A program made the position numbers and the translations under genes. A stretch of 64,000 nucleotides of DNA from assembly GCF_902506105.1 (NCBI RefSeq), contig NZ_LR733303.1, positions 806,001 to 870,000 on the forward strand, read 5' to 3'. Source of the stretch: Aeromicrobium sp. 9AM. GTDB lineage: Bacteria; Actinomycetota; Actinomycetes; Propionibacteriales; Nocardioidaceae. How positions within the stretch are numbered: the stretch's first letter is position 1; every line of letters begins with the position of its first letter. The notes beneath the pieces are model-generated. The model did no database searches, was not told the DNA's origin, and was given only the letters and a program-made list of their open reading frames with translations. Positions 54,237 through 63,445 of the stretch are shown one piece after another.

Positions 54237-54298
54237 GCCCCACGACGACGGATTCCGTCGCCCCCATTTCGGCGCAATTGTGACGCTTTCCTGAGCGA

Positions 54299-54341
54299 AA
54301 CACGATGTTTACGCCGGAATCCCTTGTCGTGGGCCTAATAT
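54299..54341 (+). promoter_or_regulatory. potD promoter with candidate nitrogen-regulator site
   Basis: AACACGATGTTTAC at 54299-54312 matches the motif upstream of amt (3401-3414) in 13 of 14 bases. TAATAT at 54336-54341 is a strong minus-10 box without a minus-35 match. The motif centre falls about 42 bp before the predicted start, the usual position for an activator. Confidence 0.5.
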
Positions 54342-54382
54342 CTTGCGAGTATTCGTTGACCGGCTAAAAGTGAGGGTGGCGC

Positions 54383-55546
54383 ATGGCGGAGCTCGATCGA
54401 CGGACAGTGCTCAAGGGGGTCGGGGGTGCCGCATTCGTCGGTGTGAGCGCAGCGGCGCTCAAGTACGGGTTCAACACTCCGGACCAGAAACAGAATCCTG
54501 CCGATCGCATGGCCAAGGACGTCTCGGCCACCGACAAGAGGCTGGTCTTCTCCAACTGGCCTGAGTACATCGATGAGGACGACGGCAAGTACGTCTCGAC
54601 GCTGAGCCAGTTCGAGAAGGACACCGGCATCAAGGTGCAGTACACCGCCGACGTCAACGACAACAACGAGTTCTTCGCCAAGGTCAAGAACCAGCTGGGC
54701 TCCGGCACGTCGACCAAGCGCGACCTGTTTGCGCTGACCGACTGGATGGCCGCCCGCATGATCCAGGTCGGCTGGATCCAGAAGCTCGACGCCTCCAAGG
54801 TGCCCAACCTGCACGCCAACATCATCGACTCGCTGGCCAAGCCCGAGTGGGATCCCAAGCGTGACTACTCCGCCCCGTGGCAGAGCGGCCTGACCGGCAT
54901 TGCGTACAACAAGAGCAAGGCCGGAGAGATCAAGTCGTTCTCCGAGCTCATCAGTCGCAAGGACCTCAAGGGCCGGGTCTCGTTGTTGACTGAGATGCGC
55001 GACACGATGGGATTCATGCTGCTCATCGAGGGCGCCGATCCGGAGAACTTCACCGACGCCCAGTGGCAGAAGGCGACCGATCGGCTGGCCAAGGCGAAGG
55101 GTGACGGGCAGTTCCGGTCGTTCACCGGCAACGACTACGTCCAGGACCTCGCCTCGGGCAACGTCCTGGCCTGTGAGGCCTGGTCGGGTGACATCGCGAA
55201 CGCGGGCGACGAGAACCTGGTGTGGATCCCGCCCGAGGAGGGGATCATCATCTGGGCGGACAACATGCTCATCCCCAACATGGCGACCCACCAGGACAAC
55301 GCCGAGAAGTGGATCAACTACTACTACGAGCCCGAGGTCGCCGCCAAGCTCGCCAACTACAACAGCTACATCTGCCCCGTGAAGGGCGCGCAAGAGGCGA
55401 TGGAGAAGGTCAATCCCGACAACGTCCACAACGAGCTGATCTTCCCGACCGAGAAGACGCTGGCCAAGACTCACCGATTCATGGCCCTCGACGAAGCTCA
55501 GATCCGCACCTACGAGAAGGACTTCAGCGATGTCACAGGTTCATGA
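54383..55546 (+). CDS. potD: Polyamine ABC transporter substrate-binding protein
   Basis: 387 residues. The N-terminus AELDRRTVLKGVGGAAFVGVSAAAL is a Tat-like signal with RR and no lipobox Cys, unlike most Gram-positive binding lipoproteins. The mature part has the spermidine/putrescine-binding fold (LVFSNWPEYIDEDDGKYVSTLSQFEKDTGIKVQYTADVNDNNEFF). It is the first gene of potDABC and overlaps potA by 17 bp. Putrescine or spermidine is the likely ligand given the downstream catabolic genes. Confidence 0.92.
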   Translation: MAELDRRTVLKGVGGAAFVGVSAAALKYGFNTPDQKQNPADRMAKDVSATDKRLVFSNWPEYIDEDDGKYVSTLSQFEKDTGIKVQYTADVNDNNEFFAKVKNQLGSGTSTKRDLFALTDWMAARMIQVGWIQKLDASKVPNLHANIIDSLAKPEWDPKRDYSAPWQSGLTGIAYNKSKAGEIKSFSELISRKDLKGRVSLLTEMRDTMGFMLLIEGADPENFTDAQWQKATDRLAKAKGDGQFRSFTGNDYVQDLASGNVLACEAWSGDIANAGDENLVWIPPEEGIIIWADNMLIPNMATHQDNAEKWINYYYEPEVAAKLANYNSYICPVKGAQEAMEKVNPDNVHNELIFPTEKTLAKTHRFMALDEAQIRTYEKDFSDVTGS

Positions 55547-56690
55547 GACGGGCACAGCGACGCGAGCGCCGAGCGGGCCCTCGCGCGACCTGAAGCTCGC
55601 GCAGCTGACCAAGGAGTACGCGACGTTCACCGCCGTGAAGGCGCTCGACCTGGTCGTTCCCCAGGGCAAGTTCTTCGCCCTGCTCGGCCCGTCCGGCTGT
55701 GGCAAGACCACGACGTTGCGGATGGTCGCCGGCCTGGAGACGCCGACCTCCGGCACGATCCATCTGGGCGACACCGAGATCACGTACGACAAGCCGTACA
55801 AGCGCCCGGTCAACACCGTGTTCCAGAACTACGCGCTGTTCCCGCACCTCAACATTGCCAAGAACGTCGCCTTCGGGCTCGAGCGTCGCGGGATCAAGGA
55901 CCACAAGAAGCAGGTCGCGGACATGCTCGAGCTCGTCGAGCTGACGTCGCAGGCACACAAGAAGCCGACCCAGATGTCAGGCGGTCAGCAGCAGCGCGTA
56001 GCCCTCGCCCGTGCCCTGATCAACCAGCCTGAGGTGCTGCTGCTCGACGAGCCGCTCGGTGCTCTGGATCTCAAGCTCCGCCGCGGCATGCAGCTCGAGC
56101 TCAAGCGCATCCAGACCGAGGTCGGGCTGACGTTCGTGCACGTCACGCACGACCAGGAGGAGGCCATGACGATGGCCGACACCATCGCGGTCATGAACCA
56201 GGGCGTCATCGAGCAGATGGGTGCACCCAACGAGCTCTACGAGAACCCGCGCACCACCTTCGTCGCCAACTTCCTCGGCCAGTCCAACCTGATCGCGGGA
56301 GAGATCGAGGGCCGCGACGGCGACCTCGTCAAGGTTCGGGTCCAAGGAGCCGTGGCGTCGATCCCTGCTGACCGTGCGCATTCGGAGTCCGGCAAGGGCT
56401 GGCTCGGCATCCGTCCCGAGAAGGTCCTGATCGCCGAAGCAGGGCAGCCGATCGATGCTCCGGGAGACGTCATCACCGGCGGGTACGTCACCGACGTGAG
56501 CTTCGTCGGGGTGAGCACCCAGTACATGGTCAAGATGCCGTGGGGTCAGGAGCTCATGGTGTTCGAGCAGAACACCGGAGCGCGCCGCATGCTGCCGGTC
56601 GGCACCAAGGTCGACATCTCCTGGCGACCGGAGTTCGCGTTCCTGCTCGACGCCAGCCAGGACGCCAAAGCCGGCATCGAGGAGGACTGA
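55530..56690 (+). CDS. potA: Polyamine ABC transporter ATP-binding protein
   Basis: 386 residues. Walker A LLGPSGCGKTTTLRMVAG (~50), Q-loop FQNYALFPHL, signature MSGGQQQRVALARALI (~150), Walker B VLLLDEPLGALD, and a C-terminal TOBE region (~280-370). It powers uptake with the PotB/PotC permeases. A ~20-residue N-terminal lead precedes the domain. Confidence 0.95.
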   Translation: MSQVHETGTATRAPSGPSRDLKLAQLTKEYATFTAVKALDLVVPQGKFFALLGPSGCGKTTTLRMVAGLETPTSGTIHLGDTEITYDKPYKRPVNTVFQNYALFPHLNIAKNVAFGLERRGIKDHKKQVADMLELVELTSQAHKKPTQMSGGQQQRVALARALINQPEVLLLDEPLGALDLKLRRGMQLELKRIQTEVGLTFVHVTHDQEEAMTMADTIAVMNQGVIEQMGAPNELYENPRTTFVANFLGQSNLIAGEIEGRDGDLVKVRVQGAVASIPADRAHSESGKGWLGIRPEKVLIAEAGQPIDAPGDVITGGYVTDVSFVGVSTQYMVKMPWGQELMVFEQNTGARRMLPVGTKVDISWRPEFAFLLDASQDAKAGIEED

Positions 56691-56693
56691 GTC

Positions 56694-57626
56694 ATGACCT
56701 CGACTGCTGGCGTCGCGCCGGCCAACCCCCACGAGACCGCCACCAAAGCGCCCCGCGGCCGCAAGCTCACGGGCTACTGGCTGATCCTGCCGGGCGCGCT
56801 CTGGCTCCTGGTCTTCTTCGTCATCCCGTTCTACTCGCTGCTTGCGGCCAGCCTGTTCGACCCCAAGGGTTCGCCACTGACCGGCTACGACATGACGTGG
56901 CACTTCGGCAACTTCGTCGATGCGTTCGACCAGTACAAGGGCCAGATCGGTCGTTCGATCCTCTATGCCGGCATCGCGACGCTGACCTGCCTCGTGGTCG
57001 GCTACGTCCTGGCGTACGCCATCGCGTTCAAGGCCGGGCGTTGGAAGAACCTCATGCTCGTGCTGGTCATCGCGCCGTTCTTCACGAGCTTCCTGCTGCG
57101 CACGCTGTCGTGGAAGCTGATCCTCGCCGACGACGGCTGGGTCGTGAGCGCCGCCCAGACCCTCCACCTGACGAACCTCCTCAACCTGATCGGCCTGACG
57201 AGCACCGACGACAGGTTGCTGGCGACACCGTTCGCCGTGATCGCCGGGCTGACCTACAACTTCCTGCCGTTCATGGTGCTGCCGCTCTATGCGAGCCTCG
57301 AGAAGGTCGACATCCGGCTGATCGAGGCGTCCGGCGACCTCTACGCGTCACCGATCCGCGGCTTCTTCAAGGTCACGTTCCCGCTGTCGCTACCCGGCGT
57401 GGTGGCGGGCACGCTGCTGACCTTCATCCCAGCCGCCGGTGACTACGTCAACGCGCAGCTGCTCGGCAGTCCGAACACGAGAATGGTCGGCAACTCGATC
57501 CAGAACCTGTTCACCAGCCAAGGTGACTACGCCGCGGCCGGTGCGCTCTCGGTCATCCTGATGGTCATCATCGTGGCGGCCGTGATGCTCTACGTTCGCA
57601 CCGCCGGCACGGAGGAGCTGGTATGA
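56694..57626 (+). CDS. potB: Polyamine ABC transporter permease
   Basis: 310 residues with six membrane helices. The permease EAA loop is EASGDLYASPIRGFFKVTFPLSLPGVVAGTLLTF (~213-246). It starts three bases after potA and overlaps potC (ATGA). It forms the channel with PotC. Confidence 0.93.
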   Translation: MTSTAGVAPANPHETATKAPRGRKLTGYWLILPGALWLLVFFVIPFYSLLAASLFDPKGSPLTGYDMTWHFGNFVDAFDQYKGQIGRSILYAGIATLTCLVVGYVLAYAIAFKAGRWKNLMLVLVIAPFFTSFLLRTLSWKLILADDGWVVSAAQTLHLTNLLNLIGLTSTDDRLLATPFAVIAGLTYNFLPFMVLPLYASLEKVDIRLIEASGDLYASPIRGFFKVTFPLSLPGVVAGTLLTFIPAAGDYVNAQLLGSPNTRMVGNSIQNLFTSQGDYAAAGALSVILMVIIVAAVMLYVRTAGTEELV

Positions 57627-58441
57627 GGGCCGCACGCCGGTGGGTCGGCAATCACTTGATCCTGGGACTCGGCCTCCTGATCCTCGCCTACACGTTCGTG
57701 CCGATTGCCATCGTCGTGCTGATGAGCTTCAACGACAGCAGCAAGTCGCGCAACGTGTACAAGTTCCAGAAGTTCACGACGGACCACTGGCTTCACCCGC
57801 ACGGGTGGGCCAACGGCATCTGGGACTCGGTGCTCCTGAGCATCAGCATCGCGGCGTGCGCGACGGTGATCGCGACGGTGCTCGGCACGCTGGCGGCGTT
57901 CGCGCTGGTGCGTCACCGGTTCGCGGGTCGCTCGGCGGCCAATGTCATCATCTTCCTGCCGATGGCGTCACCCGAGATCGTGATGGGCTCGTCGCTGTTG
58001 GCCCTGTTCGTCTCGGCGGGCTACGGCGGGCACCTGGGCTTCATCACGATCCTCATCGCGCACATCATGTTCTGCCTGTCGTTCGTCATCGTGACGGTCA
58101 AGGCGCGTCTCGCCGGGCTCAACGACAACCTCGAGCAGGCGGCGATGGACCTCTATGCCACGGAGTCGCAGACGTTCAGGCGCATCACGTTCCCGCTGGT
58201 GCTGCCCGGCATCGTCGGCGCCGCCTTGCTGAGCTTCTCGCTGTCGTTCGACGACTTCATCATCACGAACCTCAATGCGGGCCAGCGGGTGACGTTCCCG
58301 ATGTACGTCTACGGCGCCAACCAGCGTGGCGTGCCGATGGAGGTCAACGTGATCGGCACGGCGATGTTCGTCATCTCGATCGTCATCGTCGTGGGCAACG
58401 AGGTCGTCCGCCGGCGCCAGGAGAAGGCCCTCGCGGCTTAG
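57623..58441 (+). CDS. potC: Polyamine ABC transporter permease
   Basis: 272 residues, six helices. EAA loop: EQAAMDLYATESQTFRRITFPLVLPGIVGAALLSF (~171-205), with the PotC-type tail FSLSFDDFIITNLNAG. It ends the transporter operon; tandem and palindromic repeats follow before the convergent aminotransferase gene. Confidence 0.93.
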   Translation: MRAARRWVGNHLILGLGLLILAYTFVPIAIVVLMSFNDSSKSRNVYKFQKFTTDHWLHPHGWANGIWDSVLLSISIAACATVIATVLGTLAAFALVRHRFAGRSAANVIIFLPMASPEIVMGSSLLALFVSAGYGGHLGFITILIAHIMFCLSFVIVTVKARLAGLNDNLEQAAMDLYATESQTFRRITFPLVLPGIVGAALLSFSLSFDDFIITNLNAGQRVTFPMYVYGANQRGVPMEVNVIGTAMFVISIVIVVGNEVVRRRQEKALAA

Positions 58442-58446
58442 GTGGA

Positions 58447-58534
58447 GGTCCGCTGCGGGAGGGCCCCGTGAGGTTGAAGGGCCGCTGCGGTAGGGCGCCG
58501 TGAGGTTGACGGTCCGCTGCGGTAGGGCGACGAG
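58447..58534 (+). repeat. 32-bp tandem repeat after potC
   Basis: Units start at 58447, 58479 and 58511, each opening GGTCCGCTGCGG or a one-base variant. The third unit is partial (24 bp). The remaining 130 bp to 58665 contain GGCGACAACTGACCCGT near 58588, shared with the rlmN downstream region, and no gene. Confidence 0.8.
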
Positions 58535-58665
58535 CTCAGGGTCCGTCATGGCCCGTGACGAGCCGGCGTCGCAACGACGCTTGTCGATGGGCGACAACTG
58601 ACCCGTGAGCGCTGGTGACAAGGACGCAGACCACCAGCGGGCGACGCGAACGCGCTAGCCCTACC

Positions 58666-58719
58666 CCAGGTGGTTTCGAGGCTTCGGCCGCGGGCGGCCT
58701 ACGCACCTCAACCACCTGG
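58666..58719. repeat. Palindromic intergenic repeat, copy C
   Basis: Perfect ends CCAGGTGGTT and AACCACCTGG enclose CGAGGCTTCGGCCGCGGGCG-type core. It lies between the convergent potC and aminotransferase genes, 5 bp from the aminotransferase stop, and may terminate both. Confidence 0.75.
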
Positions 58720-58724
58720 CCAGC

Positions 58725-60107
58725 TCAGAGGTGACCCTGAGCCTCAGTCAACACCGCTCGCAAGATTGACTCCATCTCGTCGAAGTGGCTCTGGTCGGCG
58801 ATGATCGGCGGCGAGAGCTGGATGACCGGGTCGCCCCGGTCGTCGGCGCGGCAGTAGAGGCCGTTCTCGAACAGCGCCTTCGACAAGAATCCGCGCAGCA
58901 GCCGCTCCGACTCGTCGTCGTCGAACGTCTCCTTGGTCGCCTTGTCCTTGACCAGCTCGATGCCGTAGAAGAAGCCGTCACCGCGTACGTCGCCGACGAT
59001 GTCGAGGTCGAGCAGCTTCTCGAGCGTCGAGCGGAACGCGCCCTCGTTGTTGCGGACGTTGTCGTTGAGCTTCTCCCGCTCGAAGATGTCGAGGTTGGCC
59101 ATCGCGACGGCGGTCGACACGGGGTGGCCGCCGAACGTGTAGCCGTGGGCGAAGCTGTTGTCGCCCTGGAGGAACGGCTCCATGACCCGGTCGGTCGCGA
59201 TCATGGCGCCGAGGGGGGAGTAGCCGGAGGTCAGACCCTTGGCACAGGTGATCATGTCTGGCAGGTAGTCGTACCTGGTCGCGCCGAACATCTCACCCAG
59301 CCGGCCGAACGCGCAGATGACCTCGTCGGAGACCAGCAGGACGTCGTGCCGGTCGCAGATCTCGCGAACCCGCTGGAAGTAGCCGGGCGGGGGAGGGAAG
59401 CAGCCGCCGGCGTTCTGCACCGGCTCGAGGAACACCGCGGCGACGGTGTCGGGGCCCTCGGCGAGGATCGCGTGCTCGATCTGGTCGGCCGCCCAGATGC
59501 TGAAGTCGTCGATGTTGTCGCCGTGCTCGGGCGCACGGTAGAAGTTCGTGTTGGGCACGTGAACGGTCGACGGCACGAGCGGCTCGAACATCTGCTTCAG
59601 CGCCGGGATGCCGGTGATCGACAGGGCGCCGTGCGGGGTGCCGTGATAGGCCACCTGACGGCTGATGACCTTGGTCTTGAGGGGCTTGCCGGTCAGCTTG
59701 AAGTACTGCTTCGCCGCCTTCCATGCCGTCTCGACGGCCTCGCCGCCGCCCGTCGTGAAGAAGACCCGGTTGAGGTCGCCGGGAGCGTACGACGCGATCC
59801 GCTCCGCGAGCTCGATCGCGTTGGGGTGCGCGAACGTCCAGACCGGGAAGAACGAGAGCTCCGCGGCCTGCTTGGCGGCGGCTTCGGCCAGTTCCTCACG
59901 ACCGTGTCCGACCTGCACGACGAAGAGCCCGGCGAGTCCGTCGAGGTATCGCCGCCCCTTGGCATCCCAGACGTACATGCCGTCACCCTTGGTGATGATC
60001 GGGATGTCGTGGGCGTCGTCGTAGCTCCCGTGCCGGGAGAAATGCATCCACAGGTGGCGCTTGCCCGCCTTCTGCAGCCGGTCGTAGTCCTCGTCGGAGT
60101 AGTTCAT
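58725..60107 (-). CDS. Class III aminotransferase (polyamine/omega-amine type)
   Basis: 460 residues from the ATG at 60107 ([27 protein letters not shown]); a much longer open frame upstream is antisense to the aldehyde dehydrogenase. PLP features: [18 protein letters not shown] (~120), [29 protein letters not shown], and the Schiff-base Lys in [18 protein letters not shown] (~295). It probably transfers the amino group of putrescine or a similar amine to pyruvate or 2-oxoglutarate. It is divergent from the aldehyde dehydrogenase, its likely pathway partner. Confidence 0.92.
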   Translation of the reverse strand: MNYSDEDYDRLQKAGKRHLWMHFSRHGSYDDAHDIPIITKGDGMYVWDAKGRRYLDGLAGLFVVQVGHGREELAEAAAKQAAELSFFPVWTFAHPNAIELAERIASYAPGDLNRVFFTTGGGEAVETAWKAAKQYFKLTGKPLKTKVISRQVAYHGTPHGALSITGIPALKQMFEPLVPSTVHVPNTNFYRAPEHGDNIDDFSIWAADQIEHAILAEGPDTVAAVFLEPVQNAGGCFPPPPGYFQRVREICDRHDVLLVSDEVICAFGRLGEMFGATRYDYLPDMITCAKGLTSGYSPLGAMIATDRVMEPFLQGDNSFAHGYTFGGHPVSTAVAMANLDIFEREKLNDNVRNNEGAFRSTLEKLLDLDIVGDVRGDGFFYGIELVKDKATKETFDDDESERLLRGFLSKALFENGLYCRADDRGDPVIQLSPPIIADQSHFDEMESILRAVLTEAQGHL

Positions 60108-60218
60108 GCTGCCATCTTCGCAAGATCGGTCGGCGGAGCACAAGGGAATCAGTCGTGTGATCTGGTGTTTGCTTCGGATTCCGTTGCTTCCCGCCTGAGG
60201 GTGCGGTTGGATGGAGCC

Positions 60219-61655
60219 ATGGATCGAACCATCACCAACGTGATCAACGGCGAGCACGTCGCCGCAGCCAGCGGAGCGACGTACGAGGTCATCGACCCGT
60301 CGACCGGTCAGGTGTACGCCTCGGCGCCGCTGTCCGGTGCGGAGGACGTCGACCGCGCGTTCGGCGCAGCGTCGACGGCGTTCGAGACCTGGCGGGACAC
60401 CACCCCGTACGAGCGCTCCAAGATGCTGCACCAGTTCGCCCGGGCCATCGAGGACCGGGCCCAGGACATCGTCGACGTCGAGTCGCGCGACACGGGCAAG
60501 CCCAAGGCGCTCACGATGAGCGAGGAGATCCTCGGCCAGGCGCTCGACGCCATGACGTTCTATGCCGGCGCCGCACGCGTGCTCGAGGGCAAGTCGGCGG
60601 GGGAGTACCTCCGCGGCCACACGTCGATGATCCGCCGCGAGCCGATCGGCGTCGTGGCCCAGGTGACGCCGTGGAACTACCCGTTCGTCATGGCGATCTG
60701 GAAAATCGCGCCGGCGCTGGCCGCGGGCAACACGATCGTGCTCAAGCCCAGCGACACGACCCCGGCCTCGACGACCCTGCTGGCCGAGATCGCGCAGGAG
60801 TTCTTCCCACCCGGTGTCTTCAACGTCGTGTGCGGCGACCGCGACACCGGTCGCGCGCTGGTCACGCATCCGACGCCGCAGATGGTCGCCATCACCGGTT
60901 CCGTTCGTGCCGGCATGGAGGTGGCCGCCTCTGCGGCGGCGGGTCTCAAGAAGCCGCACCTCGAGCTCGGCGGCAAGGCGCCCGTCGTGGTGTTCGACGA
61001 CGCCGACCTCGCGGCCGCCGCCGAGGGCATCGCCGGCGCCGGCTACTTCAACGCGGGCCAGGACTGCACCGCGGCGACGCGCGTGCTCGTGCACCCCAGG
61101 GTGGCAGCGGACTTCACCGCTGCGCTGACCGAGGCCGCCCGCGGCACCAGGGTCGGCATGCCCGACGACGACGTCGACCTGGGTCCGGTCAACAACGCCA
61201 ACCAGCTGGCCTACGTCAAGGAGTTCATCGACTCGCTGCCGGACCACGCGACGGTCGAGACCGGCGGCTCGCGGATGACGGCGCTGGGCGACGGCTACTT
61301 CTTCGAGCCGACCGTCCTCTCCGGCTTGCTGCAGGACGACCACGCGAGCCAGGACGAGATCTTCGGGCCGGTCATCACGGTCCAGCAGTTCAGTGACGAG
61401 GACGAGGCGGTCCGCTGGGCCAACGGCGTCGACTACGGCCTGTCGTCGTCGGTGTGGACCAAGGACCACGGTCGCGCGATGCGGATGGCCCGCCGCCTCG
61501 ACTTCGGTTGCGTGTGGATCAACACCCACATCCCCATCGTCGCCGAGATGCCGCACGGCGGCTTCAAGCACTCCGGCTACGGCAAGGACCTGTCGATGTA
61601 CGGTCTCGAGGACTACACCCGGATCAAGCACGTCATGACCAACCTGGACGCCTAG
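60219..61655 (+). CDS. Aldehyde dehydrogenase (gamma-aminobutyraldehyde type)
   Basis: 478 residues from the ATG at 60219; TTGGAT (60207-60212) lies 6 nt upstream. NAD-binding and catalytic motifs: [30 protein letters not shown] (~150-180), [17 protein letters not shown] with catalytic Glu (~250), and GQDCTAATR with catalytic Cys (~284). Most similar in pattern to aminobutyraldehyde or betaine aldehyde dehydrogenases. It would oxidise the aldehyde made by the aminotransferase or amine oxidase beside it. Confidence 0.92.
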   Translation: MDRTITNVINGEHVAAASGATYEVIDPSTGQVYASAPLSGAEDVDRAFGAASTAFETWRDTTPYERSKMLHQFARAIEDRAQDIVDVESRDTGKPKALTMSEEILGQALDAMTFYAGAARVLEGKSAGEYLRGHTSMIRREPIGVVAQVTPWNYPFVMAIWKIAPALAAGNTIVLKPSDTTPASTTLLAEIAQEFFPPGVFNVVCGDRDTGRALVTHPTPQMVAITGSVRAGMEVAASAAAGLKKPHLELGGKAPVVVFDDADLAAAAEGIAGAGYFNAGQDCTAATRVLVHPRVAADFTAALTEAARGTRVGMPDDDVDLGPVNNANQLAYVKEFIDSLPDHATVETGGSRMTALGDGYFFEPTVLSGLLQDDHASQDEIFGPVITVQQFSDEDEAVRWANGVDYGLSSSVWTKDHGRAMRMARRLDFGCVWINTHIPIVAEMPHGGFKHSGYGKDLSMYGLEDYTRIKHVMTNLDA

Positions 61656-61674
61656 CCGGGCGGAGGAAGGGGCC

Positions 61675-63006
61675 ATGGTGGAGCACCACGACACGATCGT
61701 GGTCGGTGCCGGCGTGGCGGGCCTGACCGCCGCCCGGCTCCTGTCGCGCGCAGGCAGACGGGTCGTCGTGCTCGAGGCGCGCGATCGGGTCGGCGGCCGC
61801 GTGTGGACCGACCGGCGCGACGGACTCGCCACGGACCTCGGAGCCTCCTGGATCCACGGGACGATGGACAGCCCGGTGGCGGCGGCCGCCAAGGCATTCG
61901 GGATGCGGATGCACGAGTTCACGGTGGGTGGCTACCAACCGGACGGCCGACCGATCGCCTACTACGGCCCGGACGGCAAGCGCTTGTCGGACGCCGCGGC
62001 TCGGCGCTTCGCCGACGACATCCACACGGTTGACGCCCTGCTGCCTGACGTCATTGCCGCCTCGGAGGCGGACGCGTCGTACGCAGACGTCACCGAGCGC
62101 GTCCTCGCGTCGCTGGGGTGGGACGAGGCTCGCGTGGAGCGGGTGCGCGAGTACCTCCGGCATCGTTCGGAGGAGCAGTACGGAGTCGCGAGCGAGGACC
62201 TCGCCGCCCACGGGCTCGACGATGACGTGATCGACGGCGACGAGGTGGTGTTCCCGGACGGCTACGGACGTCTCGCCGAGGGACTTGCCGCAGGCCTCGA
62301 CATCCGCCTCGGGCACGTCGTGTCGCACGTGCGCTGGGGATCGGACAGTGTGGTCGTCACAGGTGGTGGGAGTGAGATGTCGGCAGAGGCCGTGATCCTC
62401 ACGGTGCCGGTCGGGGTCCTGCGCAGCACCGACCTCATCATCGAGCCTCCGCTGCCCGAGCCGGTGGCTGGTGCCCTCAGCCGGCTCGAGATGAACGCCT
62501 TCGAGAAGGTCTTCCTGCGGTTCCGGACCCGGTTCTGGGACCAGGACGTCTACGTCGTACGTCAGCAGGGTCCCGAGGGTGCGTGGTGGCATTCCTGGTA
62601 CGACCTCACCTCGCTCGACGGCACTCCGACGCTCCTGACGTTCGCGGCCGGACCGGCGGCTAGAGCCACGCGCGGGTGGGAGGCGTCGCGGATCGTGGAG
62701 TCGGTGCTCGTGCAGCTCCGGCGGCTGTATGGCGACCGGGTGGAGGAGCCGGTCGAGGTCCAGACCACCAACTGGCAGGACGACCGGTTCGCGCGCGGCT
62801 CGTATGCGTACATGACGGTGGGCTCGACGACCGCTGACCACGACGATCTGGCCACCCCGGTCGGCGGGGTCCTGCACGTCGCGGGTGAGGCGACCTGGAC
62901 GGACGACCCGGCGACCGTGACGGCGGCCATGGCCTCCGGCCACCGGGCCGCGGTCAACGTCCTGCAGCACGACATCCCGATCGAGCAGGCCTGGGAGACG
63001 CACTGA
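61675..63006 (+). CDS. FAD-dependent amine oxidase (polyamine/monoamine oxidase family)
   Basis: 443 residues with GGAGGAAGGGG before the start. The FAD Rossmann motif is TIVVGAGVAGLTAARLLSRAGRRVVVLEARDRVGGR (~7-43), then LGASWIHG, and the C-terminal FAD segment GVLHVAGEATWTDDPATVTAAMASG (~400-425). It would oxidatively deaminate a primary or secondary amine. It follows the aldehyde dehydrogenase by 19 bp in the same operon, giving a second entry route for amines into the pathway. Confidence 0.9.
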   Translation: MVEHHDTIVVGAGVAGLTAARLLSRAGRRVVVLEARDRVGGRVWTDRRDGLATDLGASWIHGTMDSPVAAAAKAFGMRMHEFTVGGYQPDGRPIAYYGPDGKRLSDAAARRFADDIHTVDALLPDVIAASEADASYADVTERVLASLGWDEARVERVREYLRHRSEEQYGVASEDLAAHGLDDDVIDGDEVVFPDGYGRLAEGLAAGLDIRLGHVVSHVRWGSDSVVVTGGGSEMSAEAVILTVPVGVLRSTDLIIEPPLPEPVAGALSRLEMNAFEKVFLRFRTRFWDQDVYVVRQQGPEGAWWHSWYDLTSLDGTPTLLTFAAGPAARATRGWEASRIVESVLVQLRRLYGDRVEEPVEVQTTNWQDDRFARGSYAYMTVGSTTADHDDLATPVGGVLHVAGEATWTDDPATVTAAMASGHRAAVNVLQHDIPIEQAWETH

Positions 63007-63033
63007 CGGGCCCACCGCCTGACCGGGCTGGAC

Positions 63034-63039
63034 TATCCT
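63034..63039 (+). promoter_or_regulatory. Minus-10 box of the lsr2 gene
   Basis: TATCCT, 26 nt before the ATG at 63066. An AAGGAG ribosome binding site lies at 63055-63060, so unlike many neighbours this gene has a conventional leader. Confidence 0.5.
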
Positions 63040-63065
63040 GACCGCGTCCAGCCGAAGGAGTCCGC

Positions 63066-63437
63066 ATGCCCAAGCGCGAGATCGTCCCCGAGCCGATCGT
63101 CACCGTGATCGACGACTACGACGGCAAGGAGCTGCACCCCGACACCCCGCCGGAGCGCTACCGGATCAACGGGCGGACGTACGAGCTCTACCTGTCGGAC
63201 GAGTCCAAGAAGGCTGTCGACGACTTCCTGCGCCACCTCCTCGACGGAGCGGAGGAGGTCCGCGACACGTACACGCCGCGCGGCGGCCGTGGTCGCGGTG
63301 GCTCAGGTGTCGCGATCCGCGACGGCTACACGATCCACGACCTCCGCGAGTGGGCCCGCGCCAACGGGCACCAGGTCAGCGACAACCGGCGCGCACCGTC
63401 GAAGGTCATCGAGGCGTTCAACGCCGCGCACTCCTGA
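63066..63437 (+). CDS. lsr2: Lsr2-like nucleoid-associated protein
   Basis: 123 residues. The N-terminal dimerisation domain (~10-60) reads VTVIDDYDGKELHPDTPPERYRINGRTYELYLSDESKKAVDDFL, and the C-terminal DNA-binding domain (~88-123) IHDLREWARANGHQVSDNRRAPSKVIEAF. Lsr2 coats AT-rich, often foreign, DNA. The canonical SDRGRIP contact loop is SDNRRAP here (residues 105-111), so the Gly and one Arg of the RGR motif are altered. The linker is Gly/Arg-rich (PRGGRGRGGSG). It is followed 8 bp later by a transposase gene end. Confidence 0.9.
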   Translation: MPKREIVPEPIVTVIDDYDGKELHPDTPPERYRINGRTYELYLSDESKKAVDDFLRHLLDGAEEVRDTYTPRGGRGRGGSGVAIRDGYTIHDLREWARANGHQVSDNRRAPSKVIEAFNAAHS

Positions 63438-63445
63438 CGTACGCG

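Noticed and set aside
58447..58534. Possible CRISPR array
   Set aside because: The 32-bp units are directly contiguous with no spacers, and no cas genes are present.
58785..60218. Plus-strand extension of the aldehyde dehydrogenase frame by 478 codons
   Set aside because: It is antisense to the aminotransferase gene and has no family sequence; the dehydrogenase N-terminus begins cleanly at 60219.
58725..61922. A 1065-codon open frame on the minus strand covering the aminotransferase and the antisense of the aldehyde dehydrogenase
   Set aside because: Only the part from 60107 downward resembles a protein family. The upper part is antisense to a well-supported gene and is open only because of high GC.
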